Positions 36,297-49,600 of a DNA stretch of 64,000 nucleotides are shown here, in pieces. Each line of letters starts with the position of its first letter. The first letter of the stretch is position 1. The stretch spans positions 13,718,211 through 13,782,210 of the forward strand of contig CM075104.1 in NCBI GenBank assembly GCA_037576195.1. Reading direction: 5' to 3'. Origin of the DNA: Phytoseiulus persimilis. Taxonomy: Eukaryota; Arthropoda; Arachnida; Mesostigmata; Phytoseiidae. Below the pieces are notes generated by a model. The model saw only the letters and a program-made list of their open reading frames with translations, had not been told where the DNA came from and searched no databases. The position numbers and the translations under genes are program-made.

Positions 36297-39200
36297 CTCT
36301 TGCGCCGCCGTGTCTCGCTCTTGTTCATCCTGTCGATCGACGTCCGCTTTGTTGCTTCATTCATCTTTCTTCGTTTGTCTCATTACGGATTCCGCACATA
36401 CGACTTCGGCCTGAGCCAGGCGTCATTGAAGGCCGTTGCCCAACGAGAATCCTTCTTCCATTTTCGTTCACAACAAGAAACGTTGCCAGCCAACAAGTCA
36501 CAGCAGTTGAACCAACGGGACGCGCATTCAGCTCACGAGCAGTCACTTATTGCCGAGAATAAAAAACGAGTAGAACGGCACGGGATGTTTGCGAGGGGAC
36601 ATGCTCGCTGCTGCGCCGCGGCAATGAATACTGATCAGACGCCTAAAAGTTCCTCAACGCCTCGTCAACTTCCGGCGTCATTTAGACGAATTTTTGCGCC
36701 AAGACTTCATTCCTGTTCTGGCTCGGAGCTGAGCTCGATTCTTGGCTCTGAATAAGCGGCCAGATGACGAGTGGCATGTATGTTTCCATCGCAGCCCTCC
36801 TCTGAGTGATGTGCTACCCTTCCAACACATATGATGCGCTGAGCTGTCTCATCCAGTGTTCAGATTGCACCATCGATGAGATCTCATGGAAGTCGAACGC
36901 TGGCGCGGTCCGGAGCCCACCAACATGATGGCATAACTGTCAAGAACTCGATATTTTGGGATGCTAGAGTAACGCTCATGGGAGCAAGACTCTCTCATCG
37001 CTCCATCCGCTGTTCAAGGGCCACGTTTTAGGGCGAATCATGGGGCTCGACGATGGTGGAGCTGCAGGCTCGGTGGATTCGCCCAATCAAGTATGTAGAA
37101 CAGTCTGGCGGGGCGTCATCCTGAAAGCGTGGGTTGATGGACGAGATGTCGTTCCGGGCAGAGTCGGAGTCACGGTTTCGCGTGGTCGGATCCCTGTAAA
37201 GTGATGGCGACAATGATTTCAGGTCAATGAGAGGGGAGTGAGGAAGAGCAGCGGTGAGAAATAGGTCAGAGTCCTTCTGCACGTTACGAGAGTGTCGCCT
37301 ATAATTTTCGTTGGGCGGTCATCATTGTTTCGCCGTGAGGTTCTGAACTGAGCGATGTACCACGGAAGGAGAGATCTTCCTTTCGCCGATTCCAACAACA
37401 GTGTACCAGAAAGCGCGAATTTCGTTGGAAGGTCTTGACGTCGCTCCCGAGGAGACGAATGTGCTTCCCTGCGACGAGTCCGCTCTTCCGCAAGGAAATT
37501 CGGCTCCGAATCAGAGAGGCGTTCCGGCCGGTCAGCTGATTTCAACTGAGAGCAGAAAATACCCGACTGCGCGTCAAGGAACGAATGCTTCTCGGCCGTC
37601 TACGATCGAATGAAACCGAAACCGCTCGAGAACCTCAAAGGTCTTAGATAGCGTGGCCCCGTGCGTACCGCAAACTCTCAATAAAGTCTATCGTGGAGAC
37701 CAGTATCGTTAGGAGACGTGGGGCGATCAGGGGGTCTCCCGCGTCGAGCAGCGGCAGTACCAGTATCAGCAAGGGGCCAAGCTCCTGGAGGAGCTGGAAG
37801 CCCCCGTTGTTGGGATTTTGAAGCTTTGCTCGCCGGTTCCCGAGTGAAATGTCGCTCCTGACCCTCGGAATGATCCTCGCGTTCCTTCCGCATGAGACTC
37901 GTGGACGGAGTCACGACTTGTCATCTCCGGACGACCCTCAGCACGCATGAAACTCCTCGCAGGCAGCAGGCTGTGCTACTGATCATCTCGGTGGAGAATG
38001 AATTAGTCATCGACGGGTCGCTCCGGAAGGGTGACACTTCGCAAATGGCGCTGGTTCAGTCTGTCCCGATAACACTGCAAGATGTCAGCCGTGAGCCAAG
38101 ACTTCTCATAGACTGGGAGTCCCGGGAAGATCGGAGCCAACTGAAAACTCGGTGGAGGTTGATAGAAACACCGACAGCGTCATCGATACCCTCTTGGCTG
38201 GCGAATCTTGAGATCTCTCCGATGCGGAATTGATTTTTGAGGCAACTTCACTCCCCGGCGTCTCAGCCTTTCTTTCTCAGCTTGACGCCATGTCATTCCC
38301 TCGCCCGGCAACCGAGTACCCGAGATTTGGACTACCCATCTCGTTTTCCCAGATCAAGAATTGAATCACGGGCACCGTGACCTGATCACAGCATCAGTGG
38401 TCCCGGGCCATGGATTCTGTCACGCCGAATCCCAAGCCCTAATTGCCATGGATGACACGCGAGGTGATCCAACAATCGGATTTCCGATGTTATCGGAATT
38501 CGGGCGAAGCCCTGCGACATCGGGCGTTGAGCAAGGCGGGAACGGAGTTATTCCGTTTCTCGACGGATTGCCGCGTTGTTTTCCCTGATACTTTTGTTCG
38601 CATGTCGCGGAGTTTCCGAATCGCTCCCAGTCACCAGCCTGTAGGGGGATAGGAAATAGTCAAAGCCAAGAAGATCTAGTTCCAGGTTTCCGCCAGCGAG
38701 TCCAGTACGACAGCCATGGAGAACATAACATGAGATAACTCTTGTTGCTGACTGCCCGAGAAGAGCTGCGCCCCTGAAATTCAACGAACCAACCAGACGA
38801 GCGCGCCATGAGTCCTTGCAACACACGCTGTGTTCATATCTTAGTTTGTGACAATATGAGGAGTTTAGCATCGTAAGTATGAGAGCGATATTAGACTCGC
38901 AAGAATGGGGTTCTTGCGACGGATTCTCCAAGGGCTCCTCATTATAAGACGCTCAACAGCTTGAACCGAATGACCCTTGAAACATAACGACCACGCGTGT
39001 AATATCCACGCATTTAGGGCTGACAAAACGGCGTGCACTCCTCGGCAACAGCGGTCTGCCAAGCTTTATACCCCAGGAATCGGGTCCGAGCTTTGCTCTG
39101 ATTGCGATTGACACAAATGCATGCGTGGGCCGCGTCGCACATGGGTTCGTACAAGTTGGTAATGCATGCATGAGAGGACACACACAACACGACTAGATTC

Positions 39201-40683
39201 GGGAAGAAACAAAGGTAAGCCGATGGCGTCGACGGCTGAGGAAAGGGAGGATAATTAGCGCGGATTCACTTCTGCGAATAATCAAAGGATTCCTACTGGA
39301 CAAATGAAAAGACAGCAATGATTCGGTGTTCAGCGCTTGTTCGTCACTCACAGGGAACACTCCCACACTGCCAAACCAGGATCTCAGTGTTCTACTAGCA
39401 ATTGGATTTTCGCTGCCGCCGAATCGGCCCGTTGTCCTACCGAGAACAGACAGAGTTGTTTACCGAGTTGTGAACCACTTGGGGATCCGTCGGAACACAG
39501 ACAAGCTCTGCGTAGTACTTCTGGAATGAAAAAGCAGATCACTCCTGGTGGATCGGAGACTGCGAAATGATGGAAGACTGCTAACGACCGATGCATCCAT
39601 CATCATGAGGAATGCGTCAGAGATTCCGCCGTTCGTTATTCATAATGAATCTCCGGTAACTTCGCGCGCGAAATCGCTGTTGAACATCCCGGAAGCGGCC
39701 GCATAAGACCGCGTTGAGGAGAGTTTCCCTATATGTTGGGGAAACTTTCTCCGGCGAACTACCCGCGGTCTGCCAACACTGTTGGACTCTTGGGAGAGTT
39801 TCTTCTAAATCACTCTCCGACGTGCTGAACACCTCGATGCCTGAATTCCCGGAAAGAAGACGGCTGACTCCACTCGGAATCATTACGATATCGGATTTCC
39901 AAACTTGTCGGCCGAGCAGACCCGGTGGAAGTTCATTTTGGTTGGTGCCGTTCGCCCCCGAGGCCACAATAGATCCCTAGCAGTCGTGCGGTGAGCCACG
40001 CCTCAGGAAGCATGGCTCCCGAACTGACGTTTCGGATCCTTGTTCCGAGCGATTTCCATCTGGCCGAGGAATTATTACCAAATTGGTGGAGTAGACCTCG
40101 ACCCGCTCCCCGGGATTCTTTCTTCCAAGGTCATACTTGGAACCCTTATCATGAATCTACCGCCGGCCTCGAAATCACCGTCAGCTAACGACCGACATCG
40201 GAATCTTCCACGCGCCGTCGACAGACTCCTGACAGCAGGAACGTGCTGCGGAACCACGTAACGACCCTTTCCCCCTCCCAACGCTTGGTCTCGGCTCCCG
40301 TACAAACTGTTCAGAGTCTTCTCCCGTGGAGGTAATCAACTCCGGAGGGCCGAACCGAGTTTCAATTTTCGTCCCGACTCATGATGACTCATTCGCTGCA
40401 GGTCACGCCTGTCCAGGCCCCAGCAACCCATCCGAGTTCCGAGCTTGAGCGTTTGGCTGTTTGCCTCGGAGTTCCCATCAACATCGGGGGTCGGACACTA
40501 GAAAACGATCACCATTGGGCTAAGAACCGCGGCCGGAAGCTTTGCCGGATCGGTTGCCCTCAAGTGAGTACTTCGAGCGGAATCCCGTCCCGAGAGTGCT
40601 CGGGAGGTCCTGAAAATGACGATTCGGTTTCGTAGAGATCAGATTTTTGCATCCCGATATCCCCCTCATCCCTCTCCAAACAG
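36297..40683. other. No supportable gene
   Basis: Overlapping open frames on both strands at 36300-36755, 38361-38588, 38548-38931 and 39617-39980. At 39.6-40.0 kb a plus frame and a minus frame with different codon phase both look protein-like, so neither can be chosen. A plus-strand frame at 40381 is followed by CAA/GTGAGT at 40564, a reasonable donor, but its phase does not match the strong acceptor at 40683. Confidence 0.35.
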
Positions 40684-41042
40684 GTAGCGGTACATTCTCC
40701 CCTCCGAAAATCACGGCTATTACGGAAGACAGGGCTATCGAAATGTCGCCGAACGGGTGCTCTGTGTGCAAAATCACAAACAAATCAGGTAATCAGGAAA
40801 TTTTCTTCGCCGAAAAAGTTCGAGAGAAGCGCGAAACTCCAGGATCATATGAGCAGATGGTCAATCGCGTACTGGGACGCTACTTCTGTACTGGAGTACC
40901 ATACCCCGAAGACCCCATCAGGCTGACGTCTGATAATGTTATGAATGCTCTAGGGCTACTTTTCGGGCTGATGGGAGTCTCCAGATCGCCCACGCCGGGT
41001 TCGAGTTTCATGAACTTGCACTGTAGCGCCGAGGACAGTTGA
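40684..41042 (+). CDS. Candidate terminal exon, 118 codons, unknown protein
   Basis: A long pyrimidine tract ending TCATCCCTCTCCAAACAG finishes at 40683, one of the best acceptors in the window. From there a frame stays open for 118 codons to a TGA. The peptide includes PPKITAITEDRAIEMSPNG, KVREKRETPGSYEQMVNRVL and IRLTSDNVMNALGLLFGLMG. Arginine and serine are low, and lysine and acidic residues are at normal protein levels. Two bases of the first codon lie in this exon, so the preceding exon should end after one base of a codon. None was found. The alternative frame from the same acceptor is lysine/arginine-rich and shorter. No domain recognised and no AATAAA close downstream. Confidence 0.3.
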
Positions 41043-43626
41043 TGTTTTTCCGATTTTTCCCTCACATGAGTCGAGCTTCTAAATGAGAGATTCCTTCGGG
41101 ATAGAAGTTGTTCCCTCGAAGTCGCGCCGCGAGGAGTGAGCGCTCGCGCAACGGAATCGTTCAAAATATCAATTGAATGAGCTTTCGTGACGAGTTAAGA
41201 TCGCTCGCGAAATCCTCCTCACGCATGAAAGGAAGCTGGACTGCTGCTCGGCCGTTCGATCTCGAGTTCCTGGCCGCTTGCAAGCATCAGAGAATCACCC
41301 TACTCGTCGGAGTCCTGAGCTCGAGATGCGGACAAAAATGTAGACAACCCTACCGCTGGACTGATTGAGTCGTTTTTCCCGTTGCGGGAGAGATTTCTCT
41401 GCCCGACATTTGGAGTGGTCCTCCTGGGAGTTCTGATGAATCTCATTTTGACGAGAGTGTCGGCCTTTGCCAGCCGAATGATCTCCCTCCGTGCGCATTT
41501 CTCAGTGCTGCCACATCGGAAAATCGACGACCCTGTTGGTTGGTGGAAACCGATAGAGACACCGTGCGGGGAAACACCCTGTCCTGTGAGCAGGCTTGCA
41601 AGTCAGGGAGTTTTTTTTATATGTTCGAGGCAATCCGTGTTTGAAGTCGTGGAAGCTAAGCTTCTGACGTGAATATCTTACTAGCCGACGGCGGTCCACG
41701 GGCCAGTCCGAAGCGGCGCCTTCCTGTTCGGGTAGTATCGATAGGAGCTTGGGGCGTCCGCCGCGCCGGACGGAGTGCGTTCGTCTGCAGTGAGAACACC
41801 GCCCGAAATGAGATTTGCATTTGATCCCGCTCTCCTCAGAGGAGCGTCGTTCCCAGGCTATCGATGGAATCCCCAGTTACGAGCGACCTTCTGATCGCCA
41901 ACCGCAGGATGAGTCGCCTGACTGAATAAACCTTGCTTTTACTGCGGCGATCGATTCAGCGCTCCCCCATCGAACTGCATTGCGGCAACTCTGCGTAGTC
42001 TTCGAGGAAATTAGGTTTCCAGGGCGCGAAAATCAGGGAAGTCGTGGGTGGAATCTGGCTTATAGGCTACACCGTATTCTACTCGATCGAAGGTCCCTCT
42101 TCGATGGACGGTCACTTCTCTGAGGCTTGAGGGAGTGGATAGAGTCTGTGCGTCTTCGATAGGCCCATGATGAGATTGAAGGTCAGGGTGAGTCGGCGCG
42201 ACAGGGACTTCGATTCCGCGACTACATTGACCCGCACCCAGGGCTTTCAAAATCATCACATCCACCCGCCTGCAGCCTGGAGGGTGACCGCGGAAGATTC
42301 GCGTGTGGCTCGGGCAATCATCGCCAGAGAAAGCTTCTCGATTTGGATGATGATTGGAAGTTCCTGACGCGGTCACTCCTCGGAGGGCCGGCGACAACTC
42401 AGCCGGGAACTAACGCGTTCTCGATGGGTCAAGCGCCCGGAGAAACTTCATGACATATTGATATCGATCGCCTGAACGAAGAAGCTGGCGCGCACAGGAC
42501 CGAGTTCCGGAGTCGGGCTGTGCGCGGAAGCAGAGCCTTCAGCGGACATCAAATCGAGACTACGCTAGACAAGATAGCTTTGTCAATTACCCACATGGAG
42601 TGCATTGATCACCGGGATCACCATTGGTTTCGCGGTGGTCTATCTCGAGTCCACGTAGACGGGCTTCGCTTTCGGGAACAGATCGCGCAGTCGAAGAAAC
42701 ACAGATGCAGCCTCATCCGATCTTGAGAGTTTCATCGATCTGAGTTCACGAAGCTCGAGGCTCCTCTCAAAACGGCTCCACTGGAACTACCAAATGTCCC
42801 ACATCGTTTGACAAAAGGTACTTATCCACAGACGGGCAACCCTTGACACAAGGGTGAATTGAAAAAGGGAGAGAGACGTTGGGGGGACGAGCTGAACGGA
42901 GGTTGGTGCAGGAATAAGTCGTTGTGAGACGGAGGTCAACGGCGCAGAAAATACACACGTGCTAGGGGTGCTGTTGGATGGTCTCAACGAGAGATTTGAT
43001 TCATGTGATTGGTTCGTCGCAAGATCATAATCAAATTCTCTTCGCAGTACGGGTATCATCTCTTCGACATCCATAACTCGTTCAATAATTTGATACGTCC
43101 GCAACCGTGGCGCGGATTGACTCGAGCGAGCCTTTCGGGATTTCCGGGTAATGAAATCAATTACAAACTGCCGAATTCTAGATTCCACCCTGCCGCACCG
43201 ATGCTTCACTAGAATGGTCGGATGAACCGGCATGCAGTGTATAAATCTGCCTCAAACCGCAACCTGTCGCGTAGACCACAGGGTGCTCCGAATCGCTGAA
43301 CCGAAAAATTCCTCTCAGAGTCCTCAGTTGCGGCAGTACCGGTCCCCTATACGCTCCATTTGTTTTCTGATCTTTCACGTTTCCATTGTTCCGATCGTAC
43401 GATGTCCTTCTTGCGTCCGTCCTCGCCTGCTTCCTCGTGATCTCAGAACGTTTTGGACAGTGCCATGAAGGCATCCGAGCAGCCGCTGCAATTCCATCCC
43501 TTGTTGACACCTTCCCACCATGGATGTCCTCCGGTTCCTCACTAGCCATGGCGAGCTTATTTGACCGATTGAATTTCGCTCCCGTCCAATCTTTAAGCTC
43601 CGAATCACACGGTGTGTTCCTCTTCA
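41043..43626. other. No supportable gene
   Basis: Only short overlapping open frames. A plus-strand, TTG-initiated frame at 43386-43733 starts with a hydrophobic stretch (DVLLASVLACFLVISERFG) that mimics a signal peptide, but it has no in-frame ATG before the stretch and no acceptor. Confidence 0.4.
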
Positions 43627-43653
43627 GGCCCCTGTCCTATCCATGGACAGGGG
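43627..43653. repeat. Perfect 10-bp hairpin
   Basis: GCCCCTGTCC at 43627-43636 and its exact reverse complement GGACAGGGGC at 43644-43653 flank a 7-base loop (TATCCAT). The stem is GC-rich and would be stable as RNA or as a DNA cruciform. No run of T follows and no gene end is mapped here, so no terminator or regulatory role is assigned. Confidence 0.75.
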
Positions 43654-46600
43654 CTTTAAATCCCATCCGGACCCTCACTGAGTGCTGTAGATTGTGCTAT
43701 CCTCCCTGTCCTTCGATGTCCTCCGTTAGTTAGAACTTTCGGTTCGGTGCGCCTCCGGAACGCCAGTTCCATCTTCTCGTCGCTTTCAATATTCTCCCGA
43801 TTTCCAGATTCCGGTGCACGCGCCATCGCTGCCCTTCCCCTCGAGCCGGTTCCATACATGCCCGATGACAGAGAGTGCCCCCAAGCTAGGACAGAAGGGG
43901 AATCCCTCCGACAGATTTGTTTCGGACGGAACGCTTGGCGGAATGTCTCGAAATCGAAGCCTCTCAGCTCCATGGGAAAGCGACAGTCGCTCTTGGATAT
44001 CCGAACAACCGAGGAATGAATTTGGTGACACGTGAACAGATACGTCAATCATCTCATTCAATTTCAGTTGTAAGGAAAGGTGGGTTGATATCGACGTTTT
44101 TGTTGCAGAACTATTGCTGCGGGTCATCGGAGAAGAAGAACGCTTCAATTCAGCTGGCTTTGCAATCTGTTGCCGGCAAGCAGCATTTTTATGATCAGAT
44201 CCCATTTCCTCCCCGTGGTGATCCTCGGCGGACGTCCGTCTGAAACTCAGCGCGGCTCCGACGGCGTGGCGGTGCTCGCCATCGGACCCGATGGGGAGAT
44301 TTTCCGCTGGGGAGATTTCGCTTGATGACTGAGTCAGCCCCGTGCAAACTCGTGACTTCACGGTTAGCCCACTCAGAGGAATCGGAGTCGTGAACGGCGT
44401 CCCTGAACTCCGATCTGAAGTGACTCTCAGACGCCTGATCCTAGCCTTGGAAACGGCGGCGTTCACGGGCCGTTGACTGTCTACTTCCGCGTGGGGAGAA
44501 TGAGGAAAATTGAGCTCTCCCCGAGGATCCTCCGGGGTTTTCCATGCTGGAACGAATGAGGGCGCTCGAGTTCGATGCTCAACTATCGCGTCACGGGCAA
44601 GAAAAGCCTAAATCGTCTGACCGAGTGCCGAGAGATGGCCCCGAGGCGCTTTGACAGTTTCGAAGCCCGACTGTGTCCGGAGTCGAGGCGAGGGCCGTCG
44701 ACCGCGGCTTGCTCTCATCAGATCCACCATTTTCACGACAGGCAGTCATCAAGCCCACCTGTTCCCTAAATGACCCGAGATCGTCGCGCCTCTGGATACC
44801 CTCGACGGACAGCAGACACGATCCGAACGTTCTGTCATTTGTGTTCTCAGCTGAGAAGCTTCAATGGCAGATGCCGCCTCGGGCGTGACAAAACCAGAAA
44901 CGCTGAGTCGTGGAAGCCTCAGGCGAACGAATTGATTTCGGAGAGAATCACAGTCTGCGATGCTGCAATTCGTCATGAAGGGTGTCGAGCTTCGAAGTCG
45001 CTGAGGGAGCGGGGCGCCCGTTCCTCGTCCATTTTTCTTCCCTTGAGGAGGAGGTTCTCACCTCGTGAGCTTCCGCTACGTCTTCCTTGATGGACCTCTT
45101 GCTCGCTTTGATTCCGGACCGAGAATCAAGGGGAGAATGACCACCGGGTCTCGATTGCACGTAGTTGGTGGTGTTTGCACCGGGTGGCAAAGAAGTTGCA
45201 CTCGAATCCATTTAGTGGGCTTCATCCTCACTTCCTTCCCGGAAGGAAGCTCACTGGAGTCGACCTCAGCTGTGTGGGATTGCGATTAATCTTCTACACA
45301 ACACCGAAGGGGCAGCGACGAGGCAGGCTCGGCGCCCTCTGTTTTCCGTCCGTTCGGACGTACTGACGGTCGTTTTCAGCACGTGCTACCGCCACACGCC
45401 TCATCCGTGTTCTTGTATTTAACGCACACAGCGATCACACAATTAAGCCTCGAGGTATCCTGCGTCGCGGGAAACTTCCAGAGGAAATGAATGTCGAAGC
45501 CCAGGGCACTGCGACTGACAAGTTCTCACGGGGTTAAGAAGAATTCGCTGACCAGAGTAGAGATGTTTCAAACGGGAGAAAAGGCACGGTGTTCGTCCTG
45601 AGATGACTCTAGCTCCTCGTTCTCTGCACCTCGTCGGTGTTCAGCGGGTGCTGATTCCCCGACTCGAGATCACAGCTGCTTGAAAACATCAGCGGTGTGA
45701 TGGGGTCGGAGCGAGACATCGCGAAGAAGCGTCAGAAAGTCTTTTGTCCGACGAGAAGGGCTGAGGCGAGTCGCTAGGAGCGACGAGAAGGTTCGGCAGG
45801 CCCAACTGTTCTTCCATGTCCGGAGCGAAATAGTCCTGAACCGATGCAGTTGCATTTTCTCCTCACGACATCGATGGCGACAGCTGGCATTATTTATTAC
45901 AATGAATGTTGTTCCTACAAGGGGAACAATGCGCTGATTATCAAGGTCAACGCGGTGCAGGAGACCACTGAAAGGTTCCGATGGAAAGCTCCGGCGCGGG
46001 GGAGCTTACCCTGAAAATTGAGCTTGTCACGCCTACGTCTGACGAGGAAACCTTCAGAGGTGGGAGCGAGCATCTTCTGCGGGAACGGAGGAGCTCTTCA
46101 GCTCGGCATTCACGGTCGAGGGAGTTCCTTTGTTGCATATTTTTTCGCTGCACCTGGAATGGGCTCGCTTGAATATCGTCAACGGCTCGGAACGGTGGAA
46201 AACATCCTCGAGCAGGGTGAATCTGCAACCGTGGGGGATCTGTTGCCCTTTCATCACAAGCGTTGCGCCGTGTCGCGGAAATCCAACTCTGAGTAGGTCG
46301 ACAGGCCTTGAGAGATGCTCCGACGCTCGACCTTCGCGATTCGAATGAATAATTCAAAACAAGTCTGCCGGAACTCGTACCTGCACGGACGGTCAAGTTT
46401 AACCCCTCCTGCTCTCGTGTCTCGGTTCCTCGCGGGTTTCACGAGCCCGGAGTTGAGCATGAGCTTTATCCAATTGCTCGGCGCTTTCATGCCGTTCATG
46501 ATCCTCAATTTCGGAAACCACTCATTTAATCTCGCTATGAATCTCAGTCAGCCGACGAGGACTGCAACGGCCCCGACTTCCTCGCGATCACCGAGCTCGG

Positions 46601-49600
46601 AAAACAATCTTTCTAAGGGAGATTCGCAGGTGCTCTCCAATTCCTATAGGATCCTCGGATGAGACGAACCGAATTGTAGCGTGATACGGATTCAGCCGTT
46701 CAGCTTCCCGTCGTCATCGATATACAGTACTTCTGGAATGCACTCGAAACATTCGCATCGTACCGGGGATAACTGATTCATTCGTGAGGTTATTGTGCGT
46801 GCCTTAGTCTCCGGGTCGGTGCCTCAGAGCGAATCGCTGCAAAGGGACCCGTCACTTCCCTCCCCCTGGGATTCAGAGACTCCGCCGCCTGAATTTCCTC
46901 CCCGCAGCCCACCCGGACGTAGAGATTTCTGGCTGAATGGAGCTTACCATCGGAGACACGATCCGGCAACCCCAGTGGCTCAAAGTTCACAGAAGCTCAT
47001 CGGAACCGGATACTCTCGGGTTTAACGACCCATCGCGCGAGAACTTCATGCTCGCCGCCGCCGGACACGGGTTCTCTTACGGAATGAGGCACACAGCTCA
47101 CGAGGTCCGTTCAAGCGAGCGCGTGTTCTCCCTGTCGGTAGGATACTCCGACAGTTCTCTCAGGAGACATCCGTGCTTTTACGGTGCTATCATTACCCAT
47201 TCTTCAATTGGTCCTCCAGCCCGCTTCGACTCGATCAGAAGTTCCCGTTGCTCATGTTTGTCAACCACTCGGCATTGACAAAGCCTCGAAATACAATCAG
47301 TGATTTCCTATCAACACAATCAGATTCCGTGGAGCACTTACAATCTGAGAGAGACCGCCGCTCAATTCGCTGCCCGGAGAACAAGTCTTCGTATACGAGT
47401 ACACTTACGGTGTCTAAATTGGAACCCGATTTCCCAACGAGAGAGTCTCGTCGTGCTGGTTCAGGAGCGGGTTTATATCAGAGCGGAAAGCGTAGAAGCT
47501 TCAACGGCGAGCTGGCTCCGGAATATCGTTCCGCGGAAGCCTTTTTTGCATGAAGCCTTTCCGGCCTTCATCGTTGACTTAGCACATTGAGTGAGTCATT
47601 CTCACGGGGCGATGGCCGCGTTTTCATCCCTCGGACGAGTCCGCTGGAAAGGTGTAAGCACCTCTGACTACCTGCTCGCGAACCTAGTGCCAGGGATCCG
47701 CCGTAGATCTTCGCTTCCGCTCGCTCCGTGTCAGTTCAAGATAGAGATCCGCTCTCCATTATCCCTCCTCCCTGATTAAGCTCCATAATTAGGGTTTGGC
47801 AAGCTGGGATTATATTTTCACAGCACCTGATAGCGTGCTTCGTTTTTGATTTCTCGGCGTGGAGAGCCACTGAATCCACAGGCTGATGAATTATCTGTGA
47901 ACCCTTGAGCGAGGGAAACGGTTTTGAGTTCTTTTTTCGATGTAGAACGGACGACAGTTTCGCGTATCCCGAGCAGAGGCGTGCCCGATCTTGGTGTTGT
48001 TGTCGGCGCATCGAACTCTGTTATTCGCATCATCATCGTCGTTTGTTGAGGGGAATACCCTCTCCCCTGAGAGAGCTCTGAACGTCCCTGATGTGGACTG
48101 TCATTCTTTCAAGACTCAGCTGTGGTTTCCCAACCTGGCCCGCCTAAAGAAACTGTCCGGCAGGGTCACGCAGCAGCTATCGTGTGCGCTCCATAAAAAT
48201 CGAACTCTCATCAGGCTGCGGTCGAAAGGCGGCTTCTGAGCACTTGCCGGGGCATGTTCCGCAAAACTGTGATGAATTGAGAGAGACATATTAAATCCCA
48301 CCGACGTCCGTTATCGTGGACCCGCCTACCGTGTTTCCCCAGCCCCAGGGAATTCTTGTTCGGCTCGTAGGACTCCTTGTTAACGACCTTCCCGAAACGG
48401 TGCGAAAAATCTGCCGCCTCCAGCGCCCTTCGCCCCTAAAAATACTGAGCATGCGTCCGCCGTTCTCCCCTGGGTCCTACCCCACGCTGTTCCCGTCGGC
48501 TCACCCGCTCCTAAGGAGTGAATAGACTCCCCGTGACCTGTGGTGGAATCGTTTCAACCGCAGCGACTTGCTTCCCCATGACATCTCCATCTCACCACGC
48601 CCATGAAGCGAGGCAAAAGCCCGCCTTCAATGAAGATGATTCACCTGAAAGAGCAGGCTGAGCGGAACCACGCAGATTTCTTGCATTTCCTTCTCGTCAT
48701 GTTTCCAGTAGCGTAGCGAATTTCGGTGATGCCTCTGATTGCGAAAATTTTCTCGAATCGCAGATCAGAGATAGACACCGTTTTGGACCAATTTGACAAG
48801 CGGCAGAATGGGAGCATGTCGCTTAAGTGCGGTCCTAATACGTGAGAAGTTCCCTCGCTCAAACGAGAGCCAACGGTACCTAACATGATTACTCGAAAAG
48901 ATCACGATGAGGGCTGTTTTCCCGATAATGGTCACTGATGTTCTTCGATGATGTTTTCTTACTTTGGACTTCGATGACTTCCCGATTCGTCCGAATAAAC
49001 AACGTATTCTTGGACAAAGCTTCAGTGCTCATAGCGGGATGTCTGCTCGACCGCGCGCGAGAAATCGTTGGACTCAATAATTCGTAAAGGTATGAGCGGA
49101 TTGCATGAGCAGTCGAAAAGATTCGAATATCAGCTAATGCTCCAGCGGTCGGTCCCTGCTGGAGTACGGCACAGCTAGCGGACTTTGTTATACGACTTGT
49201 GGGTTCCGTGAATGCTCTCCGATTCCTTTACCCAATGAACCACTCTGAGTTCCGAAAGCTTGAAACTCATCCATACCCTCCGAGAGTCCCTTCGAGTTAG
49301 GAGGATTCGATGCTAGGGAGAGTCCGCTGGAGGGAGGTGCCCGGGCTGGTCGAAACGCTGCCCCAGACCCCTGGCCCAGGGCCTTGATGCCCGGAGCGGA
49401 CCGCCCCCTGTGGTGGGAACGTCAATTTCTTTCTTTGAATAATCAAACCGGAGGCCGTGGTCGCAAACGGCTCCCAGCGAATGCGGACGGAAGCGAGGGC
49501 GCAAGAGATCGTTCCGCCACGGCCGTGAGCGCATTTACCCCGGGGCTCCGAGAACGATCATTTAACCCGATGCGCCAATGATCACTCGAACATCTCCTGC

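Noticed and set aside
43786-44466. Minus-strand 226-codon open frame
   Set aside because: Second longest frame in the window but serine-rich, with no domain. Plus-strand frames with different codon phase (for example 43917-44243) look equally good, so length alone was not accepted.
46937-47590. Adjacent plus-strand frames suggesting a broken gene
   Set aside because: All three forward frames carry protein-like pieces but none matches a family I know; no consistent order of domains.
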